Assembly (NCBI GenBank): GCA_937902605.1
Contig: CALFNC010000325.1
Location: 1 to 8,732 of the forward strand
Length of the DNA stretch: 8,732 nt
Direction of reading: 5' to 3'
Source: an uncultured Acidobacteriota bacterium
Lineage (GTDB): Bacteria; Acidobacteriota; Thermoanaerobaculia; UBA5066
Below are positions 1-7,203 of this stretch, one piece after another. The notes below the pieces were generated by a model. The model was not told where the DNA came from and ran no database searches. It worked only from the letters and a program-made list of their open reading frames with translations. Every line of letters starts with the position of its first letter. Positions within the stretch are counted from its first letter, which is position 1. The position numbers and the translations under genes were made by a program.

Positions 1-903
<903 letters not shown>

Positions 904-904
<1 letters not shown>

Positions 905-1566
905 TGGGCAAGCTAGACAGGGACGGCATCATCCGCCGCGCCGCGAAGGAGCTGCGGGACGGCATGTACGTCAACCTCGGCATCGGGATGCCGACGCTCG
1001 TATCGAACTGGATTCCAGCCGGGATGGAGGTCATCCTCCAGTCGGAGAACGGGATCCTAGGGATGGGGCCCTACCCGCTCGAGTCGGAGGTCGACCCCGA
1101 CCTCATCAACGCAGGGAAGGAGACCGTCACGGTCGTCCCGGGGGCGTCGTTCTTCTCGTCCGCCGACTCCTTCGCCATGATCCGGGGCGGGCACATCGAC
1201 CTCTGCATCCTCGGCGCGATGCAGGTCGACGCCGAGGGGTCGATCGCGAACTGGATGATCCCCGGGAAGCTCGTGAAGGGGATGGGCGGCGCGATGGACC
1301 TCGTAGCGGCGGCGCGGCGCGTGATCGTCACGATGGAGCACGTGGCGAAGAACGGCGGGAAGAAGATCCTGAATCGCTGCAACCTGCCCCTCACCGGGCG
1401 CAACTGCATCCACCGGATCATCACCGACATGGCCGTCCTGGACGTTGGGCCGAAAGGCGGCCTGAAGCTGGTGGAGCGGGCCCCCGGGATCTCGGTCGCT
1501 GAGATCCAGGCCGCGACGGAGCCGACTCTCGAGGTGGCCGGGGACGTGCCGGAGATGCCGGCCTGA
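904..1566 (+). CDS. scoB: Succinyl-CoA:3-ketoacid CoA transferase, subunit B
   Basis: This 220-residue beta subunit carries the catalytic glutamate of the CoA transferase. The [10 protein letters not shown] motif at residues 47-56 contains Glu48, which by family knowledge (Glu305 in pig SCOT) forms the acyl-glutamyl-CoA thioester intermediate. Other typical stretches are NLGIGMPTL at 24-32, [19 protein letters not shown] at 79-97 and [14 protein letters not shown] at 120-133. Length matches the family (about 210-220). The start is fixed by the AGGAGGG at 889-895 and the TGATG junction with scoA. With the upstream thiolase this gives a complete acetoacetate to acetoacetyl-CoA to acetyl-CoA route, usable for ketone-body or 3-hydroxybutyrate breakdown or for the terminal steps of amino-acid degradation. 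No residue of the motifs looks damaged. Confidence 0.94.
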
Positions 1567-1585
1567 CACCCGGCGCACCGGCATC
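1554..1585 (+). terminator. Possible hairpin/terminator at the end of scoB
   Basis: GATGCCGG at 1554-1561 pairs perfectly with CCGGCATC at 1578-1585 around a 16-base loop. The 3' arm is followed by CTTCTT, a pyrimidine stretch too short for a classical U-tract. The 5' arm lies in the last scoB codons and the stop codon falls in the loop. A competing shorter hairpin (GCCGG 1557-1561 with CCGGC 1570-1574) is possible. It sits where a unit boundary is expected, between CoA-transferase and LPS genes, but 8-bp repeats arise easily in DNA this GC-rich. Confidence 0.3.
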
Positions 1586-1612
1586 CTTCTTGCGCGGGAT
1601 TGTTCTCGCGTC

Positions 1613-3856
1613 GTGAACGACTCCGAAAGAGGCCGTCCCCCTCTCGTCCTCTGCCTCGTCCTCCTCTCGGCAGCCGTGGCCGGGGCGCTCCCGGCGTCGG
1701 CGCAGTCGTCGTTCGAGAGCGACCCGTTTGGCAGCCGCTTCCGCGAGCATTCCTCGTTCGACGTGAAGTTCCGTCTCCCCGAGAAGGGAGGGCTGGTCAA
1801 GGTGACCGTCCCGGAGGGAGAAGGGGGGCGGCAGACCCTCGTCTCGGAGAATGTCTGGGACGCAGAGGCGCCTCCGGGAAAGTTCGTCACCGTGGAGTAC
1901 CAGGACATCCGCCTGAAGGCCCGGAAGATCCGCGCCGACTACACCCGACACGTCGTGATCGCCGAGGGGGACGTCGTCTTCGAGCAGGGGGCGTCGCGGA
2001 TGAGCGGAAGCCGTCTCGACCTCGACCTGAACGACAAGACGGGCGTCCTGACCGACGGAGCGGTCGACCTGGAGGGTGGGGTCCACCTCCAGGGGGAGCT
2101 GCTGGCGAAGGTGGGGCCGAGGTCGTTCACGATGAGCGGCGCGAAGCTGACCGCCTGCGAAGGGGAGAAGCCCGCGTGGGAGTTCGACTTCACGCGGGGC
2201 CGCGTGACGATGGAGGAGTACGCGCGCCTCTCGAACGTCGTCTTCCGCCTCGGGGGCGTCCCGCTCCTGTACAGCCCGTACCTCCTCTGGCCTGCGATGC
2301 AAAACCGGGCGTCGGGGTTCCTGATCCCGGCGATCGGATACAACAGCCAGCGGGGCGGCTTCCTCGGCCTCGCCTACTTTCTCACCCTGGGGCGTTCGGC
2401 CGACGCCACGATTAGCACGGAGACCTACACGAACGGGACGTTCGGCCTGGGGGCGGAGCTGCGGGCGAAGCCGTCGAAGGGGACCACCTTCGAAGGGACG
2501 TTCTTCACGGTGGACGACGCCGCCCTGGGCGGCTGGGGCTGGAAGACAAAGGGGAAGCTCGTCTCCAACGACCTCGCTCCGAACCTTCGCGCCGTCGTCT
2601 CGTGGCTCGACTTCTCCAGCCTCGATTTCTTCCAGAACTACGAACAGGACTTCCTCCTCACCGCCACGCGCAGTATCAAATCGGAAGCGTTCGTGACCTG
2701 GAGCCTCGACCCGGTCTCCTTGAACCTCCGGCTCGACCAGGAAAAGACCCTCTTCGGCTCTTCGGATGTCGTGACCGAGCGCCTTCCGGTCCTGGAGGCG
2801 CGGCTCCGCCCGACGCCCCTCTTCGGGCAGAGCCTCTTCGTCGAATTGACCGGGCAGGCCGGGCAGCTCCATCTGGACCGCGGGCCCGGCCAGCCCGCGG
2901 GGACCTTCGGCCGCGTCGATCTCTTCCCCCAGGTCTCCATCCCGCTCTCGCCGATCCCATGGCTCTCCATCCAGGCCAACGCCGGGGCGCGGGTCACCTG
3001 GTGGGGGAACTCGCTCGACCCGTCGAACCCGGCCGCGCTCGCGGGCGAGAGCTACACACGGAACATCGCGAACCTCGGGGTCCAGATGACGGGGCCCTCA
3101 TTCTCCAAGATCTTCGAGACGAAGCTCGGGCCGTTCACGAAGCTCAAGCACGTGATCGAGCCCCGCTTCGACTACCAGTACATGACCGACCCGCCCGATC
3201 TCGCGCGGGCGCCGCTCTTCGACGAGATCGACACGGTGAGCCCGGATCACTCCCTGCGGTACGCACTGGTCCAGCGCCTCCTCGCGAAGGGGAAGGAAGG
3301 GGGCTCGCGGGAGATCGCCTCGCTCGAGATCGGGAGGACGTACTATTTCCGGCTCCCCGACTACGGGGCGTCCGTGGTGACCGGCGTGTACAAAAACTCG
3401 CCCATCGACGCCATCCTCCGCGTCAACGCCTCGCAGAACCTGAACCTGGACGCGCGGACGACCTGGGACGCGAAGGCCGCACAGGTCACCTCGGCCAGCC
3501 TTTCCGCGACGCTCAACGCGAAGGACAAGTCGCTCTCACTTTCCTATTTCGAGAGCAATCCGACGACCTGCACCCCCACTCCCGACTTCCCCTGCACCTC
3601 CGCGCAGATCCGGATCTCCGGTGGCTTGCCGGTCATTCCAAAGCGGCTCCGCCTCGACCTCCAGACCAACTACGACCTTTCACTCTCCAAGCTTCTCGAG
3701 CTCCGGACGCTCCTGACGCTGCAAGCCTCCTGCTTCAAGATCCTCTTGGAGTACCGGGACCTGCGGCTCGGCACGATCCCGTCCCGCGATCTCCGGATCG
3801 GTCTGAGCCTCAAGAACATCGGCAGCTTCCTCGACTTCCCGGTCTCGCTGCCCTGA
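1613..3856 (+). CDS. lptD: LPS-assembly protein LptD (outer-membrane barrel)
   Basis: This 747-residue protein is the outer-membrane beta-barrel that, with lipoprotein LptE, inserts lipopolysaccharide into the outer leaflet. A signal peptide is clear: basic start, hydrophobic core at about 10-26, and a likely cut after ASA at residue 30. An OstA/LptA-like jellyroll follows at about 95-180 (AEGDVVFEQGASRMSGS). The hallmark barrel entry is at about 216-268, with GVPLLYSPYLLWP, RASGFLIPAIGYNS and ADATIS. HxxEPRFDYQY begins at His513, and an LptD-type ending (RDLRIGLSLKNIGSF) closes the barrel. Cysteines of the mature protein are 182, 653, 661 and 707, so the likely jellyroll-barrel disulfide is Cys182-Cys707. 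It is slightly shorter than E. coli LptD (784). The GTG start at 1613 has no Shine-Dalgarno site and is chosen because the signal peptide begins right there. The two downstream genes make dTDP-sugars, fitting an LPS/O-antigen context. Confidence 0.93.
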   Translation: MNDSERGRPPLVLCLVLLSAAVAGALPASAQSSFESDPFGSRFREHSSFDVKFRLPEKGGLVKVTVPEGEGGRQTLVSENVWDAEAPPGKFVTVEYQDIRLKARKIRADYTRHVVIAEGDVVFEQGASRMSGSRLDLDLNDKTGVLTDGAVDLEGGVHLQGELLAKVGPRSFTMSGAKLTACEGEKPAWEFDFTRGRVTMEEYARLSNVVFRLGGVPLLYSPYLLWPAMQNRASGFLIPAIGYNSQRGGFLGLAYFLTLGRSADATISTETYTNGTFGLGAELRAKPSKGTTFEGTFFTVDDAALGGWGWKTKGKLVSNDLAPNLRAVVSWLDFSSLDFFQNYEQDFLLTATRSIKSEAFVTWSLDPVSLNLRLDQEKTLFGSSDVVTERLPVLEARLRPTPLFGQSLFVELTGQAGQLHLDRGPGQPAGTFGRVDLFPQVSIPLSPIPWLSIQANAGARVTWWGNSLDPSNPAALAGESYTRNIANLGVQMTGPSFSKIFETKLGPFTKLKHVIEPRFDYQYMTDPPDLARAPLFDEIDTVSPDHSLRYALVQRLLAKGKEGGSREIASLEIGRTYYFRLPDYGASVVTGVYKNSPIDAILRVNASQNLNLDARTTWDAKAAQVTSASLSATLNAKDKSLSLSYFESNPTTCTPTPDFPCTSAQIRISGGLPVIPKRLRLDLQTNYDLSLSKLLELRTLLTLQASCFKILLEYRDLRLGTIPSRDLRIGLSLKNIGSFLDFPVSLP

Positions 3857-3863
3857 CGTGAGC

Positions 3864-3869
3864 TAAACT
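3864..3869 (+). promoter_or_regulatory. -10-like hexamer before the rfbA start (possible leaderless promoter)
   Basis: TAAACT in the 22-base gap after lptD resembles a sigma70 -10 element and ends 9 bases before the GTG at 3879. No Shine-Dalgarno sequence lies in between (CCGCCCC), so a transcript starting near the GTG would be leaderless. The -35 position inside the lptD end is not a good match. The TAA of this hexamer is also the in-frame stop that rules out any earlier rfbA start. Confidence 0.35.
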
Positions 3870-3878
3870 CCGCCCCTT

Positions 3879-4964
3879 GTGAAGGGACTCATTCTGTCCG
3901 GCGGGAAGGGCACCCGTCTCCGGCCGCTCACGTACACGTCCGCCAAGCAGCTCGTCCCGGTGGCGAACAAACCGGTGCTCTTCTACGGCATCGAGTCGCT
4001 GGTGTCGGCCGGCATCCGGGAGATCGGCATCGTGGTCGGCGACACCCATGCCGAGATCGAGGCGGCGGTGGGCGACGGATCCCGGTTTGGGGCGAAAGTC
4101 ACCTACATTCCTCAAGACGCCCCACGCGGTCTAGCCCACGCCGTTTCGATCGCCGAGCCTTTCCTCCGCGGCTCGCGCTTCGTCATGTACCTCGGCGACA
4201 ACCTCCTCCAGCGCGGCATCAACACCCTCGTGGAGGAGTACCTCCGGCTCGGGGTCGACTGCGAGATCCTCCTGACGCGGGTCCCCAATCCGTCCTCGTT
4301 CGGGGTGGCGGAGCTGGACGCCGGCGGCCGCGTGGTGCGCCTGGTCGAGAAGCCGAAGGAGCCGCGCTCGGACCTCGCGCTCGTCGGCGTCTACCTCTTC
4401 AACGACTCGGTCTTCGACGCGGTGAAGGCGATCCAGCCCTCGCCCCGGGGAGAGCTGGAGATCACGGACGCGATTCAGTGGCTCGTCGACCACGGACGGA
4501 GCGTCCACGCCCACCTCGTCTCGGGCTGGTGGAAGGACACCGGGAAGGCCGATGACATGCTCGAGGCGAACCGGACGGTCCTGGACGGCCTCGACAACCA
4601 CGCCGGGACGCCGACCGTCGACGCCGCAAGCCGCGTCGAGGGGAAGGTCTTTTTCGAGGGGCCGCCGGGCTCGGTCGTCCTCGTCGACTCGGTCGTCCGC
4701 GGCCCGGTCATCATCGGCGAGGGGAGCCGCATCGAGCGGAGCTTCGTCGGCCCCTACACCGCGATTGCGGCCGGCTGCCGGCTGCACCGCGTGGAGATCG
4801 AGAACTCGATCGTCTGGGAGGGATCGACCCTCGAGAACGTCCGGCTCCGGATCTCGGACTCGCTGATCGGGCGCGGCGTCGTGATCCGGCGCGACCCCGA
4901 GCGAAAGCCGAAGGCCCACCGCTTCCTCGTAGGCGATAACTCCGAAATCGGCATCGGCGAGTGA
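3879..4964 (+). CDS. rfbA: Glucose-1-phosphate thymidylyltransferase, long form (RmlA family)
   Basis: This 361-residue cytosolic nucleotidyltransferase makes dTDP-glucose from dTTP and glucose-1-phosphate, the entry step to dTDP-L-rhamnose and other deoxysugars. The N-terminal GT-A-like domain shows GGKGTRLRPLT at residues 8-18 (nucleotide-binding signature), KQLVPVANKP at 23-32, YLGDN at 104-108 (metal-binding Asp), EKPKEP at 157-162, GELEITDAIQ at 191-200 and WWKDTGK at 217-223. After about residue 245 comes a hexapeptide-like left-handed beta-helix (repeated V/I-x-G-x-x-x patterns). This puts it in the long RmlA subfamily (about 350 residues) rather than the classic 290-residue RmlA. The GTG start is forced by an in-frame TAA at 3864. 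The gene ends in a GTGA overlap with rfbD. Long forms can feed antibiotic or other deoxysugar routes as well as rhamnose; the RmlD neighbour favours a rhamnose-type product. Confidence 0.9.
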   Translation: MKGLILSGGKGTRLRPLTYTSAKQLVPVANKPVLFYGIESLVSAGIREIGIVVGDTHAEIEAAVGDGSRFGAKVTYIPQDAPRGLAHAVSIAEPFLRGSRFVMYLGDNLLQRGINTLVEEYLRLGVDCEILLTRVPNPSSFGVAELDAGGRVVRLVEKPKEPRSDLALVGVYLFNDSVFDAVKAIQPSPRGELEITDAIQWLVDHGRSVHAHLVSGWWKDTGKADDMLEANRTVLDGLDNHAGTPTVDAASRVEGKVFFEGPPGSVVLVDSVVRGPVIIGEGSRIERSFVGPYTAIAAGCRLHRVEIENSIVWEGSTLENVRLRISDSLIGRGVVIRRDPERKPKAHRFLVGDNSEIGIGE

Positions 4965-5833
4965 CGAGAACGCTGATCCTGGGCGCCCGGGGGATGCTGG
5001 GGCGCGAGCTTGCGGCCCAGTTCCCCGGGGCGCTGGGCCTGGACCTTCCCGACCTGGACATCCGCGACGAGGGCGCGGTCCGCGCGGTCTTCGCCGCCGA
5101 GAGGCCCGCGCTCGTCCTGAACGCGGCCGCCGACACCCGGGTCGACCTCGCGGAGAGCGACGCCGCCCACCTCGCCGTGAACGACATCGCCGTCGGGACG
5201 CTGGCGCGGGCCTGCAAGAGCGGCGGCATCACCCTAGGTCACGTCTCCACCGACTACGTTTTCCCGGGCCGCGGCACCCGCCCCTGGCGCGAGGACGACC
5301 CGGTCGATCCCGTGAACGCGTATGGGCGCGGGAAGCTCGGGGGCGAGCGGCGGTTCCTCGAGTCTGGCGTGAAAGGGTTCGTCGTCCGAACGTCGTGGCT
5401 CTTCGGGGCGTACGGCCCCAACTTCGTCGACACCATCCTCAAGCAGGCCGAGGCGGGGAATAGCGAGCTGAAGGTCGTCGCCGACCAGGAGGGGCGAGCG
5501 ACCTACGCGCCCGACCTGGCCCGTGCGATCCGCCTCCTTTTCGAGAAGGGGGCGAGCGGCTTCGTCCACTTCGCGAACGCCGGGGGGACCACCTGGTACA
5601 CCTTCGCCCGGGAGGCGCTCCGGCTGGCCGGGTTCGAAGAGGTCGTCGTCCGCCCCTGCACGACGGCCGACTTTCCGCGCCCAGCTCGCCGTCCGGCGTA
5701 CTCGGTCCTCGACACGGCGCTATACGAGAGGACGGTCGGCGAGAAGCCCCGCCCCTTCGTCGAGGCGCTCGCCGACTACCTGGCGGTCCGCGCGGCGAAG
5801 CAGGCCCCGGTGGCGTCGACCCCGGCGAGCTGA
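4961..5833 (+). CDS. rfbD: dTDP-4-dehydrorhamnose reductase (RmlD)
   Basis: This 290-residue short-chain dehydrogenase/reductase of the RmlD family catalyses NAD(P)H-dependent reduction of dTDP-4-dehydro-L-rhamnose to dTDP-L-rhamnose, the last step of the pathway. The Rossmann loop GARGMLG is at residues 8-14. NAAADTRVDLAESD at 54-67 is the family stretch after beta-4. STDYVF at 96-101 holds the catalytic Thr97, and YGRGK at 121-125 holds the Tyr121/Lys125 pair. RTSWLFG at 143-149 is also typical. The length is normal. The GTG at 4961 is chosen because it forms a 4-base GTGA overlap with the rfbA stop; there is no Shine-Dalgarno site, so it depends on coupling. RmlB and RmlC, needed to complete the route, are not in the window. 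Related extended reductases with other dTDP-hexose substrates cannot be fully excluded. Confidence 0.9.
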   Translation: MTRTLILGARGMLGRELAAQFPGALGLDLPDLDIRDEGAVRAVFAAERPALVLNAAADTRVDLAESDAAHLAVNDIAVGTLARACKSGGITLGHVSTDYVFPGRGTRPWREDDPVDPVNAYGRGKLGGERRFLESGVKGFVVRTSWLFGAYGPNFVDTILKQAEAGNSELKVVADQEGRATYAPDLARAIRLLFEKGASGFVHFANAGGTTWYTFAREALRLAGFEEVVVRPCTTADFPRPARRPAYSVLDTALYERTVGEKPRPFVEALADYLAVRAAKQAPVASTPAS

Positions 5834-5848
5834 ATTCCTGTAGACAGC

Positions 5849-5880
5849 GTGACGGCATGACGTCATGACGGCATGAAGGT
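5849..5880 (+). repeat. Period-8 tandem repeat forming a chain of coupled minigenes into the next start codon
   Basis: Four consecutive octamers, GTGACGGC, ATGACGTC, ATGACGGC and ATGAAGGT, lie end to end at 5849, 5857, 5865 and 5873. Each unit begins with a start codon. Because 8 is not a multiple of 3, each start reads three codons and then meets TGA inside the next unit: GTG ACG GCA TGA (5849-5860), ATG ACG TCA TGA (5857-5868) and ATG ACG GCA TGA (5865-5876). Every stop overlaps the next start as ATGA, and the fourth ATG (5873) is the start of the kinase-fusion gene. The gene has no Shine-Dalgarno site and is 39 bases past the rfbD stop, so the array could pass terminating ribosomes along by re-initiation. 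The sequence pattern is seen directly; a role in translation is inference. Confidence 0.65.
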
Positions 5881-7201
5881 CCTCGGCGTGGAGGGGCGCC
5901 GCAAGGCGGTTCACATCGGGATGGGCGGGTTCGCCTTCCTCCTCCCGGCCCTGGGCTGGAAGGGGAGCGCAGCGGCGGCGGCCCTTGCCCTCGCCTTCAA
6001 CCTGCTCGTCCTCCCCCGGATCGTGGGCCGGTCGTTCTCCCGCGAGAGCGACGCCGGGAGGCGAGTGCCGGTCGGCATCGTTCTCTACCCCGTGACCGTC
6101 CTCGTCCTGATCCTCCTCTTCCGGGACCACCTCGAGATCGCGGCTGCCGGCTGGGGATTCCTCGCCTTCGGGGACGGCTTCGCCACCCTCGTCGGACGGG
6201 CGGCGGAGAGTGTCCCGCTGCCCTGGAATCCCCGGAAGTCGACGGCCGGAACGGCGGCTTACATCCTCTGGGGCGGGGCTGGGGCCACGCTCCTCTACCG
6301 GTTCGTCTCGGGCCGCCCGCTCGAGATCGCGGAGGTGGCCGCCATCGCCTTCGCGGCGCTGGTCGGCGCGGGCCTCGAATCGCTTCCGTCCGAGATCGAC
6401 GACAACCTCCTCCCGCCCGTCGGCGCGGCCCTGACGCTCGCCCTGGCGCTCGGGGCCCTTCACCCGGTGGCGGCGTTCCCGCCGGAGTGGCCGAGGCAGC
6501 TCCTGGTGGCGGTCGCCCTGAACACGGCGCTCCCGCTCCTGGCCGTCGGACTGAAGGTCGTCCGGGTGTCGGGTGCGATCGCGGGAGGGATCTGCGGAAC
6601 GCTGATCCTGGCATTCGGGGGCCTTCCCGCATACGGACTGCTCTGGGCCTTTTTCGCGATCGGGACCTTGGCGACCCGGCTTGGCCGGAAGCGGAAGGAG
6701 GCGCTCGGGAGGGCCGAAGGGTCCGGCGGGCGCCGCGGGGCGGAGAACGTCTTGGCGAACGTCGCCGTCCCGGCCCTCCTCGTTGTGGCCGGCGGAATGG
6801 CCGGGAGCCCAGGCTTCGCGGCGGCCTGCCGCGTGGCGGCGGCGGCGGCCCTCGCGACCGCCGTGATGGACACGGTCGGGACTGAGGTGGGGCAGGTGGT
6901 TCAGGGGAGGACCTTCCTCCTGCCGGACTTCCGGGGAGTCCCGCCCGGGACCGACGGAGCGGTCTCCCTCGCGGGGACTGGTGCGGGCCTCCTGGCCGCG
7001 GACCTCATCGCACTGCTCTTTATCGTCCTTTACGGCCTTCCCTGGAGCGCGGGCGTGATCGTCGCCGCGGCCGCGTGCGCCGGGACGGTCATCGAAAGCC
7101 TCCTCGGGCGGGACGGGGCTCCGTGGCGCGTCTCGAACGGGCACGTCCTGAACCTCTACAACACGGCGGCGGGGGCGTCCGTCGCGTGGCTCCTGGCGTG
7201 A
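5873..7201 (+). CDS. Fused prenol kinase (VTE5/SEC59-like) and DUF92 prenyl-phosphate kinase (VTE6-like)
   Basis: This 442-residue protein has about a dozen hydrophobic segments and looks like two families joined head to tail. Residues 1 to about 200 match CTP-dependent polyprenol kinases: RRKAVHIGMGG at 9-19, FGDGFATLVGR at 99-109, NPRKSTAGT at 119-127 and EIDDNLLPP at 174-182. Residues from about 205 to 442 match DUF92: VSGAIAGGICGTL at 232-244, RRGAENVLANVAVP at 287-300, VMDTVGTEVGQ at 331-341, GVPPGTDGAVSLAGT at 355-369, ESLLG at 408-412 and NGHVLNLYNTAAGA at 422-435. In plants and cyanobacteria these families phosphorylate phytol to phytyl phosphate (VTE5) and then to phytyl diphosphate (VTE6), so this one membrane enzyme may do both steps. 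An in-frame TGA at 5858 forces the start to 5873 or later. The true prenol (phytol, geranylgeraniol, farnesol, dolichol type) is unknown. The UbiA gene follows 2 bases later. Confidence 0.75.
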   Translation: MKVLGVEGRRKAVHIGMGGFAFLLPALGWKGSAAAAALALAFNLLVLPRIVGRSFSRESDAGRRVPVGIVLYPVTVLVLILLFRDHLEIAAAGWGFLAFGDGFATLVGRAAESVPLPWNPRKSTAGTAAYILWGGAGATLLYRFVSGRPLEIAEVAAIAFAALVGAGLESLPSEIDDNLLPPVGAALTLALALGALHPVAAFPPEWPRQLLVAVALNTALPLLAVGLKVVRVSGAIAGGICGTLILAFGGLPAYGLLWAFFAIGTLATRLGRKRKEALGRAEGSGGRRGAENVLANVAVPALLVVAGGMAGSPGFAAACRVAAAAALATAVMDTVGTEVGQVVQGRTFLLPDFRGVPPGTDGAVSLAGTGAGLLAADLIALLFIVLYGLPWSAGVIVAAAACAGTVIESLLGRDGAPWRVSNGHVLNLYNTAAGASVAWLLA

Positions 7202-7203
7202 GA

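Noticed and set aside
1598..1603. GATTGT as a -10 element for lptD
   Set aside because: It matches only half of the consensus and has no -35 partner. The position fits a leaderless start, but the match is too weak to annotate.
1421..2872. Long minus-strand open frame (483 codons) opposite lptD and the scoB end
   Set aside because: It is compositionally biased with no recognisable domain, and lies opposite well-supported scoB and lptD coding sequence.
2602..3861. Plus-strand open frame of 419 codons inside lptD in another frame
   Set aside because: It is an Arg/Pro/Ala-rich shadow frame. The lptD frame carries the signal peptide and barrel motifs through the same region.
5856..5867. Perfect 12-base palindrome CATGACGTCATG, which could suggest an operator or a CREB-like site
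   Set aside because: It is fully explained by the junction of two octamer repeat units. A 12-base palindrome without a known regulator or second copy is weak evidence for an operator.
5720..7144. Long open frame on the minus strand (474 codons) opposite the kinase-fusion gene
   Set aside because: The translation is an R/E/G/D-rich low-complexity string with no family motif, typical of antisense frames in high-GC genes. The plus strand has clear domain motifs.
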